This document shows positions 9,617-18,203 of a stretch of 64,000 bases of DNA, in pieces (positions within the stretch are counted from its first letter, which is position 1; every line of letters begins with the position of its first letter). Source of the stretch: Thermosynechococcus sichuanensis E542 (GTDB lineage: Bacteria > Cyanobacteriota > Cyanobacteriia > Thermosynechococcales > Thermosynechococcaceae); NCBI RefSeq assembly GCF_003555505.1, contig NZ_CP032152.1, positions 372,001 through 436,000 on the forward strand. The letters are read 5' to 3'. The notes beneath the pieces are model-generated. The model did no database searches. It was not told the DNA's origin and was given only the letters and a program-made list of their open reading frames with translations. Made by a program: the position numbers and the translations under genes.

Positions 9617-11953
9617 ATGACCACTATTGCCCGAAGTCGTTCCCCGCAGTCTGAGATACCCGCCCGCCCTATCACCACAGAAACGGTTCACTATCAGGTT
9701 GTGCATTGGATTAGGGGTCGCTTTCGGATTCGTATTCCTCGCTTGGGCTTTGATGCTGAATATGGAGCACGGCTGCTCTACATTGTTGGCAGTTTACCGG
9801 CAGTGACAACGGCGCGCATTAACCCGCCAGCGCGCTCCCTTGTGGTGGAATATAACCCCAAGCTCTTTGGGGAAGCTCTGGCAACAATTCAGGGGCAAAT
9901 TTTTGAGTCCATTCAAGTGGCGGCCAATCCCGACCTTCCTGCCCTGAGCACTGAGAAAGCCACCCCTGCAACTGAAACTCACCAAATTAACTATTGGGAA
10001 CGCTTGGGCTTACCGGCTCTTGGTTTGGGTTTAAGTGTCGCCTCCCTGATGGGGGTACCAATTCCGGGCTATGTCATTGCCAGTGTGGTGATTGCCGGGG
10101 CAACGCCAGTGTTTCAGCGGGCATGGGAAGCAATTCAAGAGGAGAAACAGTTAACGATTGACTTCCTCGATGGGTTGGCGATCGCTCTCCACACCATGCA
10201 AGGCCACTATTTTGCCCCCTCCTTTATGCTGGGTCTGATTGAAGGGGGAGAAGTGATTCGCGATTTAACCGCACGGGGATCGGAGCGGGCGAACCTTGAC
10301 TTGCTCGACTGTCTGGGCAAAACTGCCTTTGTGGAACGGGATGGCGTTGAAGTGGAGGTGGCGGTCAAAGACCTCGTTGAGGGCGATCGCGTAGTCGTCT
10401 ACCCGGGGGATCAAATCCCCGTTGATGGCATTATTTTGCGGGGTACAGGCCTGATTGATCAGTGCAAACTCACGGGTGAATCGGTACCCGTCACGCGCAC
10501 CGAGGGGATGGAGGTTTTTGCGTCAACGCTACTGGTGGATGGTCAATTGGTGATTTTGGCGGAGCGGGTGGGGAACAATACCCGTGCGGGCGTGATTGTC
10601 GGTTTAATGCAGTCGGCACCGGTGCATGACACGCGCATTGAAAACTACGCGGCGATGGTGGCCAACAAAGCAGTCATTCCCACACTGGCGATCGGCACAG
10701 GGGTAGGTTTGCTCTCTGGGGATTTGAATCGGGCGATCGCCCTGCTGACCCTTGATCTTGGTACTGGCATTCGGGTCTCTGTACCCACCACGATTTTGTC
10801 GGCGCTCACCTATGCGGCCCAACATGGCGTTCTCATTCGCAGTGGCCGAGCGATTGAAAAACTGGCGCAAATTGACACGATTGTCTTTGATAAAACGGGC
10901 ACCTTGACCCAAGGTCATGCGGGCGTCACGGATATTAAAGTTATGGATCCTCGCTTCAGTGCCGATGACATCCTCAGTATGGCCGCCAGTGCTGAGCAGG
11001 GACTCACCCACCCCGTAGCTGAAGCCATTGTCCGCCATGCCCGTGAAACCCATCAGCCCCTCTTTGACTGTGAAGACTGGGAATACCGCGTTGGCCTCGG
11101 TGTGGCCACAAAAGTGCGGGGTGTGGATCTGCGGGTGGGCAGCCGCCGCATGATGGAGCAGGAAAACATTTGCCTGATTGATCTACATGAACGCTTCCCC
11201 GATCTCGATTCTGGACGGGCATCAATTGTCTATGTGGCTGGGGATGGGCGTTTGATTGGGGTGATTCTCTACAGCGACCCGATCCGCAATGAAAGTCCCG
11301 AAGTCATCCGTGAACTCAAGGGGGCAGGCATTACTCCGCATATGCTGACCGGTGACATTGGCCGCGTTGCCCGTGCGGTGGCTAAAGATTTGGGAATTGC
11401 GCCTGACAATATCTATGCCGAAGCCTTCCCAGAAAAGAAAGTGGAGGTGGTGCGTGCCCTCCATGACAGCGGTAAAGTGGTGGCTTTCTGCGGCGATGGT
11501 ATCAATGACTCGGCGGCGCTGGCCTATGCGGATGTGTCCATTTCCTTTGCGGGGGCAACGGATATTGCCCGTGAAACTGCCGATGTCGTGCTGATGGAGG
11601 ATGATCTACGGGGACTGACCCTTGCCATTCGCATTGCCAAGCAGGCAATGGAGATTGTCTGGCAAAATACGGCAATTGTGGCCATTCCCAATATTGGCGC
11701 ATTGCTCTCCGGCATTTTCTTTGCCCTTGACCCGATTTTGGCGGTGGTCATTAACAACGGCACAGCCATCTTAGCAGAGTTGAATGGGTTGCGCCCCTTA
11801 GCAGGTCCCGGTGGTCCCTTGCCCTTACCCCCCGTCAAAGACACACAGGAATTTCTCGCTGAATGGGAAGCCACTCACCCCGATCAGCCGGTGCAGCATA
11901 TTCCACCGAAAGCCACGGGTACTCAGGCGGAGCCTTCGCGGTTGGCTGGATAA
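9617..11953 (+). CDS. P1B-like P-type ATPase lacking the CPx metal-binding motif
   Basis: Membrane cation-pump homologue of 778 residues. Residues about 28-90 resemble an HMA-type domain without a CxxC pair. The actuator carries TGES (about 286-289), the phosphorylation site is DKTGTLT with Asp about 425, an HP motif of P1B pumps (LTHPVAE) is near 464, and the hinge is GDGINDSAAL near 625. In the membrane helix where P1B pumps have CPC, SPC or CPH, this protein reads LDLGTGIRVSVPTT (about 379-392), so the usual transport ligands are missing. The transported ion cannot be assigned. No metal-responsive regulator gene is adjacent. The last 31 bases overlap a pseudouridine synthase gene on the other strand. 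Confidence 0.85.
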   Translation: MTTIARSRSPQSEIPARPITTETVHYQVVHWIRGRFRIRIPRLGFDAEYGARLLYIVGSLPAVTTARINPPARSLVVEYNPKLFGEALATIQGQIFESIQVAANPDLPALSTEKATPATETHQINYWERLGLPALGLGLSVASLMGVPIPGYVIASVVIAGATPVFQRAWEAIQEEKQLTIDFLDGLAIALHTMQGHYFAPSFMLGLIEGGEVIRDLTARGSERANLDLLDCLGKTAFVERDGVEVEVAVKDLVEGDRVVVYPGDQIPVDGIILRGTGLIDQCKLTGESVPVTRTEGMEVFASTLLVDGQLVILAERVGNNTRAGVIVGLMQSAPVHDTRIENYAAMVANKAVIPTLAIGTGVGLLSGDLNRAIALLTLDLGTGIRVSVPTTILSALTYAAQHGVLIRSGRAIEKLAQIDTIVFDKTGTLTQGHAGVTDIKVMDPRFSADDILSMAASAEQGLTHPVAEAIVRHARETHQPLFDCEDWEYRVGLGVATKVRGVDLRVGSRRMMEQENICLIDLHERFPDLDSGRASIVYVAGDGRLIGVILYSDPIRNESPEVIRELKGAGITPHMLTGDIGRVARAVAKDLGIAPDNIYAEAFPEKKVEVVRALHDSGKVVAFCGDGINDSAALAYADVSISFAGATDIARETADVVLMEDDLRGLTLAIRIAKQAMEIVWQNTAIVAIPNIGALLSGIFFALDPILAVVINNGTAILAELNGLRPLAGPGGPLPLPPVKDTQEFLAEWEATHPDQPVQHIPPKATGTQAEPSRLAG

Positions 11954-12672
11954 GAAAGGGCGGCTAATTCACGGCGGCTGAGGGGACGAACGGCTTTGGG
12001 GCGAAGATTGCCGAGGTGAACAGGGCCGATCGCGATCCGTTGCAGGGCAAGAACCGGATGTCCAAGCTGATCAGCCACACGGCGAATCTGGCGGTTGCGG
12101 CCTTCCTGCAGGATGATTTCCAAAAGGGAGCGATCGCCCTCACTGCGCAGCAGCTTAACCACTGCCGGTAACGTCATCACCCCCTCTAGGGGAACCCCCT
12201 GTCGCCATCTTTGCAACACCCTTTCTGGCGGCTGTCCCTGCACCCAAACGCGGTAGGTTTTGGGGATGTGATGGCGGGGATGGCTGAGGTAGTAGGTAAA
12301 AGCTCCATCATTGGTGAGCAGCAGTGCTCCACTAGAGTCAGCATCTAAACGCCCCACAGGATGTACCCCCCCCACCCGCTGATACGTCGGGGGTAATAGA
12401 TCGAGAACGGTGGTGCGCCCTTGGGGATCGTGACAGGTGCAGAGAACCCCCCTAGGTTTATGGAGCAGCAGGTAGAGCCGTTGGGGGGGGCGGGGTGGAT
12501 TCAGGGGCTGTCCTTTGTATTCAATGCGATCGCGCGTTGGATCGACTTTGTCCCCCAGTTGTGCTCGCTGACCATTCACGAAGACCTGACCGCTGCGGAT
12601 GAGCAGTTCTGCATGGCGCCGTGAGGCCACTCCCCAATGGGCAAGGACTTTTTGTAATCGCTCAGTGGTCAT
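11923..12672 (-). CDS. RsuA/RluB-family rRNA pseudouridine synthase
   Basis: Isomerises a uridine in rRNA. The 249-residue protein has an N-terminal S4 RNA-binding domain (ERLQKVLAHWGVASRR to about residue 60) and a catalytic domain with the VGRLDADSSGALLLT motif containing the catalytic Asp, and the late LQEGRNRQIRR block. S4 plus the compact RsuA fold point to RluB, RluF or RsuA-type specificity; which uridine is modified cannot be told from sequence alone. ATG start at 12672. Its tail overlaps the P-ATPase by 31 bases. A second, S4-less family member lies at 24407. Confidence 0.92.
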   Translation of the reverse strand: MTTERLQKVLAHWGVASRRHAELLIRSGQVFVNGQRAQLGDKVDPTRDRIEYKGQPLNPPRPPQRLYLLLHKPRGVLCTCHDPQGRTTVLDLLPPTYQRVGGVHPVGRLDADSSGALLLTNDGAFTYYLSHPRHHIPKTYRVWVQGQPPERVLQRWRQGVPLEGVMTLPAVVKLLRSEGDRSLLEIILQEGRNRQIRRVADQLGHPVLALQRIAIGPVHLGNLRPKAVRPLSRRELAALSYPANREGSA

Positions 12673-12819
12673 AGGGGGATAGGTGCTTTCTAGGATGGGG
12701 TGGTACTTTTCAGGAGAATCTCTATGGCAGGTGGCTGCCTAGTAGTTGCCAATCCCGCAGCAAACTTGATAGAAAAGAACTGTTCGACCCTTACCTAATT
12801 ATCTGCCGTGAGGAGTTCT

Positions 12820-12966
12820 ATGAAATCTCTTTATAAGCTTGCCGCCTTGGGCTTAATTTTAGTTGGTTTTTCGACAACACTGGTCGCCTGTGGTGGTGGC
12901 GGCGGTGGTACGACCGATAACCAAACACCAATGGAATCGCCAAGTCCGCAGACCCCGGGTCAATAG
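12820..12966 (+). CDS. Small secreted lipoprotein, 48 residues
   Basis: A short gene with an upstream GAGGAG ribosome-binding site at about 12810-12815, a few bases before the ATG. The product begins MKSLYKLAALGLILVGFS, a lipoprotein signal peptide with two lysines and a hydrophobic core, followed by the lipobox LVAC and a run of six glycines. The mature part would be only about 25 residues, rich in Gly, Thr, Pro and Ser and without a recognisable domain. A strong intrinsic terminator follows at 13016, so it looks like a free-standing transcription unit. Function unknown. Confidence 0.75.
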   Translation: MKSLYKLAALGLILVGFSTTLVACGGGGGGTTDNQTPMESPSPQTPGQ

Positions 12967-13015
12967 TTTCCTTTAGCCCTTATTCGCACTATTATTGACG
13001 ACACTAACGACACTA

Positions 13016-13049
13016 AAGGGGGTAGCCGCAAAGGTTGCCCTTTTATTTT
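13016..13049 (+). terminator. Intrinsic terminator after the small lipoprotein gene
   Basis: A 12-bp stem (13016-13027 with 13033-13044, including a few G-T pairs), loop GCAAA, followed by ATTTT. It sits 50 bp after the lipoprotein stop and before the converging ABC exporter gene, so it may also limit read-through from that side. Confidence 0.75.
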
Positions 13050-13070
13050 CCCTTCTAGTCAGCGATGCCA

Positions 13071-14840
13071 TTATCTAAGGGAGCTTTCCAGTTGGTACTG
13101 CTCCCAAAGGGATTGATATAGCCCCCCCGCTGCCAAGAGTTCACCGTGAGTCCCCTGTTCGACAATATGCCCTCCATCCATCACGAGAATGCGATCGCAG
13201 GTGGCTGCCGCCGACAGTTGATGGGAAATAAAGAGTACTGTGCGCGTGTGCTGTTGCTGCCGCAGCGCTTGCAGAATTTGGCTTGCCGTTTGGTTATCAA
13301 CGCTGGCTAGGGCATCGTCGAGGACTAAAATTGGTGCATCCACCAGTAGGGCACGGGCTAAGGCCGTTCGTTGTCGCTGTCCGCCGGAGAGGGTAATCCC
13401 CCGCTCGCCCACAAGGGTGTCGTACTGCTTGGGAAAGTTGAGAATCTCGTTGTGAATTTGGGCTTGGCTGGCAGCAGCAATCACCTTTAGCTCCGTGGCA
13501 TCGGGTTCGCCGTAGCGAATGTTGTTTTTGATGGTGGTGCTAAAGAGAAAGCTGTCTTGGGGTACGTAGGCGATCGCCCCCCGCAAATCCGCAAGGCGCA
13601 GCCGCGTAATGTCAATACCATCAAGGAAAATTTGATTGGGGGCAATCTCCAATAGCCGAGGCAGGGCACTGGCCAAGGTGGATTTGCCACAGCCAATAGG
13701 GCCAACGATCGCCACCATTTCCCCCGCTTGAATCTCAAAACTGAGGTGATTGAGGGCAGGGGTGCTGCGATTGGGGTAAGTAAAGGTCAAGTTCTGACAA
13801 CGCAGGTGTCCCTGAACGCGATCGCGGGGGAGGGCAAGGGCATCGGGGGCATCGGCAATGCGCGGTTCGACACTCAAAATCGCTTCAATGCGGTCAATGC
13901 TCACTTCACCCCGTTGGTAGGTGGTAATCGTAAATCCCAATAATGCCGTCGGGAAAATCAACCGCTCAATGTACAGCAACAGGGCAATAAAATCCCCCAC
14001 CTGAATCGTATTAGCAGCAATCATGCGGCTGCCAAACCAGAGCAAAATCAGCAAACTCAAGCTGACCATCCCCCCCAAGAGGGGAAAAAGAATGTTGCGG
14101 GTTTTGGCCAGTACCAAGTTATTGCGGAGTAAGTCTTGATTTAACTGGTCAAATTGGCGTTGCTCATTGGCTTCTTGGCCATAGATTTTAATAAGGGCAA
14201 TGCCACTCATGTCCTCCTGAATGAGATCGCTGAGTTCCGAGAGGCTTTGTTGCACATCAAGTTGCTCTGCCCGCAGGCGATCGCTAAAGGTTTGGACAAT
14301 AAACAGAACCGCTGGATAGACGGCGATCGCCCCCAAGCTCAACCCCGCATGAATTGCCAGCATCACAGGCAGTGTCATACCGTAGGCAAACACTGTGTTC
14401 GCTGCACTCAAAAGGGCAAAGCCCACCAGCCGCCGAATATTATCCACATCGCTAGTGGCACGGCTAATCAGATCTCCGGGGGTATTCTCCGCAAAATAAC
14501 TGGGTTCTAACCGCAACAGGTGCTCAAAGAGCCGTTGCTTGAGGTCAAATTCCACCAATCGCCCAGCACCAAAGATCCATAGGCGCGAGGCCATGCGAAT
14601 CAGCCACATCAAGGAGGCGAGACCAATCAGCAGCAGAGCATAAAACACCACCCGCTGCAAGTCGAACTTAGCCTGCAATTCATCAACAGCAGTACCAATT
14701 AGCAGGGGCAAATAGGTGCCCAGGAGGTTGACAATGAAAAGGGCGGCAATGCCCCCCCAGATTTTAGTTTGATGGGGACGCAGGTAGGCCAATAGGCGAC
14801 GAAAACGGCCAGAGCGGCCAGCTTTAGGAAGACTCACCAT
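13071..14840 (-). CDS. ABC exporter half-transporter, MsbA/MdlB type
   Basis: A 589-residue fused permease-ATPase, the architecture of homodimeric lipid, drug or peptide exporters. Residues about 15-310 form the six-helix ABC transmembrane domain. The ATPase domain has Walker A GPIGCGKST, the Q-loop AYVPQDSFLF, signature LSGGQRQR, Walker B ILVLDDALASVD and switch FISHQ. The Walker B glutamate position reads Asp (LDDA rather than LDEA), a variant seen in some exporters. The substrate is unknown. ATG start at 14840. The small hypothetical gene at 14868 lies 27 bp upstream on the same strand and may be co-transcribed. Confidence 0.9.
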   Translation of the reverse strand: MVSLPKAGRSGRFRRLLAYLRPHQTKIWGGIAALFIVNLLGTYLPLLIGTAVDELQAKFDLQRVVFYALLLIGLASLMWLIRMASRLWIFGAGRLVEFDLKQRLFEHLLRLEPSYFAENTPGDLISRATSDVDNIRRLVGFALLSAANTVFAYGMTLPVMLAIHAGLSLGAIAVYPAVLFIVQTFSDRLRAEQLDVQQSLSELSDLIQEDMSGIALIKIYGQEANEQRQFDQLNQDLLRNNLVLAKTRNILFPLLGGMVSLSLLILLWFGSRMIAANTIQVGDFIALLLYIERLIFPTALLGFTITTYQRGEVSIDRIEAILSVEPRIADAPDALALPRDRVQGHLRCQNLTFTYPNRSTPALNHLSFEIQAGEMVAIVGPIGCGKSTLASALPRLLEIAPNQIFLDGIDITRLRLADLRGAIAYVPQDSFLFSTTIKNNIRYGEPDATELKVIAAASQAQIHNEILNFPKQYDTLVGERGITLSGGQRQRTALARALLVDAPILVLDDALASVDNQTASQILQALRQQQHTRTVLFISHQLSAAATCDRILVMDGGHIVEQGTHGELLAAGGLYQSLWEQYQLESSLR

Positions 14841-14867
14841 ATCCTCAACCTAACAGATATTGCCCCC

Positions 14868-15221
14868 CTAGGGGGTAGCGCCTTCGAGAAACTGGTTGAG
14901 GTCTTCCACTAAACGATTTAGCTCTGCCTCGGTGGTTAAGCGAATGCGTTCATCGCGTACCGTCAGGAGGACTTTGGCAGCGTAGGGGTTCGGCCAGATA
15001 TTGGGGTTACAAAACACTTCAAGAAAGACTTCGCCCACGTGCTGATATTCCATGGCGGCTTGGGAGGGCAGGGGGGTACCCGTGTTTTTAGCGTTGGCGA
15101 TCGCCCGCATCCGTTCCATTAAGGCTTGAATCTCTTGCCGTAGCGCCTCTGCGGCTGCCGAGGGAAAGCAAAAACTTACCGAGCCTTCTGCCAAGTTCAC
15201 CCGCATTCGCTGCTCACTCAT
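14868..15221 (-). CDS. Conserved-looking hypothetical protein, 117 residues
   Basis: Soluble protein with no membrane segment or signal peptide. It contains a helical stretch (about 22-50, EALRQEIQALMERMRAIANA) and a mixed C-terminal half ending in a predicted helix (ELNRLVEDLNQFLEG). Codon use matches its neighbours, and the frame is bounded by a clean ATG and stop, so I accept it as a gene. No motif that assigns function was recognised. It precedes the ABC exporter on the same strand with a 27-bp gap. Confidence 0.7.
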   Translation of the reverse strand: MSEQRMRVNLAEGSVSFCFPSAAAEALRQEIQALMERMRAIANAKNTGTPLPSQAAMEYQHVGEVFLEVFCNPNIWPNPYAAKVLLTVRDERIRLTTEAELNRLVEDLNQFLEGATP

Positions 15222-15266
15222 CGGCTCTGTCTGAACACACCTGTTGTCATTATAGGGGGGATCTTA

Positions 15267-15656
15267 TCAATCAAAAGGTGGGGAATCCTCTGGGGGGGGA
15301 TCTACGCTATGCTTTACCAGATATTCATAGCGCAGGAGTTCAAAACTGCGTTCACCGTAGCGATCGCTAATGTGCTCACAGCAGCACTGAATCGCAAACT
15401 CATCCAGTTCCTCAGGAGTAACGCCATACAGATCCTCAAAAACCTCTGGCGTGACGCGGCAAAAGCGGGGGCGGTTTTCATAAATGCGACAACGGCGGCT
15501 GAGGGGTTCAAAGTGGATACACCAGCCATCGACACCAATGAGGGATTGGTAAAGGGCAAATTCCTCGGCATTGAGAATGGTGGGCACCTCGCAGCGATCG
15601 CTTAACTCAAGGTAACAGCAGGCACCACACCCCTGCATACACTGCCACTTTTTCAT
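15267..15656 (-). CDS. YkgJ-family cysteine-cluster protein
   Basis: About 129 residues starting at ATG 15656 (MKKWQCMQGCGACC), 4 bp after the stop of the upstream RNase gene; a longer open frame back to 15731 would overlap that gene and is unlikely. Cysteines fall in the YkgJ/UPF0153 pattern: CxxGCGACC at the N-terminus, a middle Cys, the YENRPRFCR block, and CCCEH near the end. These proteins are thought to bind zinc or an Fe-S cluster, but the role is unknown. Tight coupling to the RNase gene suggests co-expression. Confidence 0.85.
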   Translation of the reverse strand: MKKWQCMQGCGACCYLELSDRCEVPTILNAEEFALYQSLIGVDGWCIHFEPLSRRCRIYENRPRFCRVTPEVFEDLYGVTPEELDEFAIQCCCEHISDRYGERSFELLRYEYLVKHSVDPPPEDSPPFD

Positions 15657-15660
15657 GCTT

Positions 15661-17691
15661 TCAGGATAATGCAATGGTTTCTGCCGGCATTGGTGTCTCA
15701 GCAGGCACTTCCTCCAGCCAAATTTGATCACTGCGGGGATCCACCCGACTCACCCGCACTTGTACACACTCTCCTAATTTGGCCTGCCGTTGAAAGCGCA
15801 TCGCCAGCTCCACCCCTAAATCCTCCAAGAGAACCAGTCCTAGCCCCTCCTCAGGACGCAGCCAACGCAGTAAAATGCCCCGCCACACCTCTTCGCGATG
15901 CCGCCGCAGGTACTCCAAGCACCAATAGCGGTTGGTCTGCCGCTCCACAAGGGAGGACTCCTGAACTGAAGACACCAGCCCCAATAAAATTTCATTCAGT
16001 TGCTCGGGTGTCAGAGGTGGGGTTTCCCCCCGCAGGTGGGCTTTAATCTGACGGTGTGCCAGCAGATCCGTGTAGCGACGAATGGGGGAGGTGACTTGGC
16101 AGTAGGCATCAAGGCCAAGGCTGGCATGGGGGTTGGGCTGGGTACTCATTTCACTGCGGGGCATACAGCGACGAATGGCACAGTCGCGCACGATTCCAGC
16201 GGGCAGTTGCAACAATTCCTCCTCTGAGGGCAGTTCCGGCGGTGATTGACTGCGAAAGGGCAGAGGGATGCCCTCACGGGTGCCAAAATGGGCAGCCACT
16301 TCACCAGCAAGAATCATCATTTCGGCCACCAGTTGGCGAGCCGGTGAGTCATGGAGAGGCGAGATTTCCACCTCTTCGCCAGCCACTTTAATGCTAGGTT
16401 CAGGGATATTAATGCGAATGGCTCCCCGTTGTTGTCGCCACTCACTGCGTCGCTGTCCCCATTGGGCGATCGCCAGCAGATCCGCTTCCCCGGTCACCCC
16501 CTGCTCCAAAATCATATCCACATCGTCATAGCTAAGGCGATAGGTAGGGCGAATCCAACTGGGGCAAATTTCGTACTCCAGCACCTCACCATTGTCGGCT
16601 AAGAGAATGCCAAAACTCAGGGCACAACAGGTTTGCCCTGCCACTAAGCTCATCGGCCCTGTGGCCAACTCTGTGGGAAACATGGGAATCATCCCCGTCG
16701 GTAAATAGACCGTTGTGGCGCGGCGGCGAGCCTCCTGATCCAAGACATCATCCACCATCACCCAGCGGGTGGGATCGGCAATGTGAATCCACAGTTTCTG
16801 GCGATCGCCGACAATTTCGAGGCTGAGGCCATCGTCAATTTCTTGGGTACTTTCGTCGTCAATGGTATAGACCTTAAGATGGGTGAGATCGCGGCGCAGG
16901 GGAGCGTCAATGTCGATGGGGGGTGAGGTGAGGCGTTCATGGGCCACAGCAAGTACCTTGGCAGAGAATTCAACGTCAATTTGACTACGGCGCAGGAACA
17001 GATTTTCGTGCTCTGACCAGAGACCGAGATCCACCAACAGTTGGAAAGCGCCCAAGGGCTGGGTGGGACGCTTCAATTCACTGAGGAGGTCAATGGCTGC
17101 TTGGTGTTGGGCACTGGGTTCAATGGCTATAGCATAACGTTCTAACTGCTCAAGGCGCTTGCGATCGCTGGCGGACCACGCCACAGTTTCCCCCTTCAGA
17201 GCTTGGGTCAAATGTTCACGAAAGCTGACTTCCTCCGCCAAGCGTTGGGCTTCCCGCTCGCTTTGATATTTTAGTTCTGCAACTTGGGCAGCCGGTCGAG
17301 GCTCGTAGGTGTCTCCTTTGAGCTTGAAGTAGAAGCGATCCTCGCTGAGGAGATAGTAGGCGGCATAGCAGGCCACCGCCGATCGCTCCGAAAAAAGCAG
17401 CTCCGCCAGATCCGCTGGTGTAATAGCGCGGTTTTCCTCGCGGATAATTTCCCAAGCCACTTCTAAACTGTCGGCATCCAACAGGGGCTGCACCTGCTGC
17501 CAAAATGTGGGAATCTCTTGGGGACGAAACCGCTCCTCGGGCACCGTAAAGGTCAGTTGGCGCGGATGGATCGTGTGGGCTTGCAAATGCTGATCAATGG
17601 CAATCCAATGCTTTTTACCTTCGGGGCGATCAATTACCGCCAAGCGACGCTGGTTATTGACCCGAAATTCAATGAGGGTGCCTTTCTCCAC
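15661..17691 (-). CDS. RNase II/RNase R-family exoribonuclease
   Basis: Processive 3'-5' hydrolytic RNase. The 676-residue protein has the RNB catalytic domain with YTIDDESTQEIDDGLS, where the Asp cluster binds Mg2+, then HIADPTRWV, and VYLPTGMIPMFP. Near the C-terminus an S1-like domain is short. The N-terminal region is unlike the cold-shock domains of E. coli RNase R and is typical of cyanobacterial and plastid members (inference). Start is a GTG at 17691. It leads a two-gene unit with the YkgJ-family gene. Confidence 0.92.
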   Translation of the reverse strand: MEKGTLIEFRVNNQRRLAVIDRPEGKKHWIAIDQHLQAHTIHPRQLTFTVPEERFRPQEIPTFWQQVQPLLDADSLEVAWEIIREENRAITPADLAELLFSERSAVACYAAYYLLSEDRFYFKLKGDTYEPRPAAQVAELKYQSEREAQRLAEEVSFREHLTQALKGETVAWSASDRKRLEQLERYAIAIEPSAQHQAAIDLLSELKRPTQPLGAFQLLVDLGLWSEHENLFLRRSQIDVEFSAKVLAVAHERLTSPPIDIDAPLRRDLTHLKVYTIDDESTQEIDDGLSLEIVGDRQKLWIHIADPTRWVMVDDVLDQEARRRATTVYLPTGMIPMFPTELATGPMSLVAGQTCCALSFGILLADNGEVLEYEICPSWIRPTYRLSYDDVDMILEQGVTGEADLLAIAQWGQRRSEWRQQRGAIRINIPEPSIKVAGEEVEISPLHDSPARQLVAEMMILAGEVAAHFGTREGIPLPFRSQSPPELPSEEELLQLPAGIVRDCAIRRCMPRSEMSTQPNPHASLGLDAYCQVTSPIRRYTDLLAHRQIKAHLRGETPPLTPEQLNEILLGLVSSVQESSLVERQTNRYWCLEYLRRHREEVWRGILLRWLRPEEGLGLVLLEDLGVELAMRFQRQAKLGECVQVRVSRVDPRSDQIWLEEVPAETPMPAETIALS

Positions 17692-17729
17692 GGCTGCCGT
17701 GCTGTACTATAACCCGACAATTATAAAGT

Positions 17730-18161
17730 TTATTGCCTCTCACTGAGCAGCAGGGGATAGCCACAGTAGCGTTCCAACAGGACAATCGCAACAATGTCAT
17801 CAATGGGGCGGGGGGGCACCCGCAACCCCTTGGGAATTAGCCGCTGCCAACCTTGGGGCGGAAAGAGTTGCCAATAGCGATCGCGGGCGTCTAAGGTGCT
17901 ATTGCGCTCATCCACGGGAATAATTTCTACAGCTAAAGCCGCTTGCAGTTGCTGCTGCCACTGGCGGGAGGTGGTTTGATTGCCCATAATCACCTGTTCA
18001 AATGGGTAGGCTTGATGCCATTCTTGGACACGGGCGATCGCGCGATCGCTGGCCACCACTGCATAACGCACCACTTCTTGACCAAGGGCAAGGGCTAGAC
18101 CACACTTGTCCCGCCCTGGATCAAACCCCAACAAATACTTAGTGCGACCGATTTGCGTCAT
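17730..18161 (-). CDS. YqgF/RuvX-like RNase H-fold nuclease
   Basis: 143 residues with LLGFDPGRDKCGLAL at the N-terminus, the first Asp motif of the YqgF/RuvC-like fold, VIMGNQTTS as the second strand segment, PVDERNSTLDARDRYW (compare DERxST in YqgF) and a final RPIDDIVAIVLLE carrying the last acidic pair. These fit a pre-16S rRNA nuclease or Holliday-junction-resolvase homologue. This looks like a cyanobacterial paralogue distinct from canonical RuvX, so the substrate is uncertain. Its start region lies about 40 bp from the divergent gene at 18204. Confidence 0.75.
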   Translation of the reverse strand: MTQIGRTKYLLGFDPGRDKCGLALALGQEVVRYAVVASDRAIARVQEWHQAYPFEQVIMGNQTTSRQWQQQLQAALAVEIIPVDERNSTLDARDRYWQLFPPQGWQRLIPKGLRVPPRPIDDIVAIVLLERYCGYPLLLSERQ

Positions 18162-18203
18162 TTGCTAGAGTGGAGAGGTTATCCAATTGGGAGCGATCGC
18201 CCT

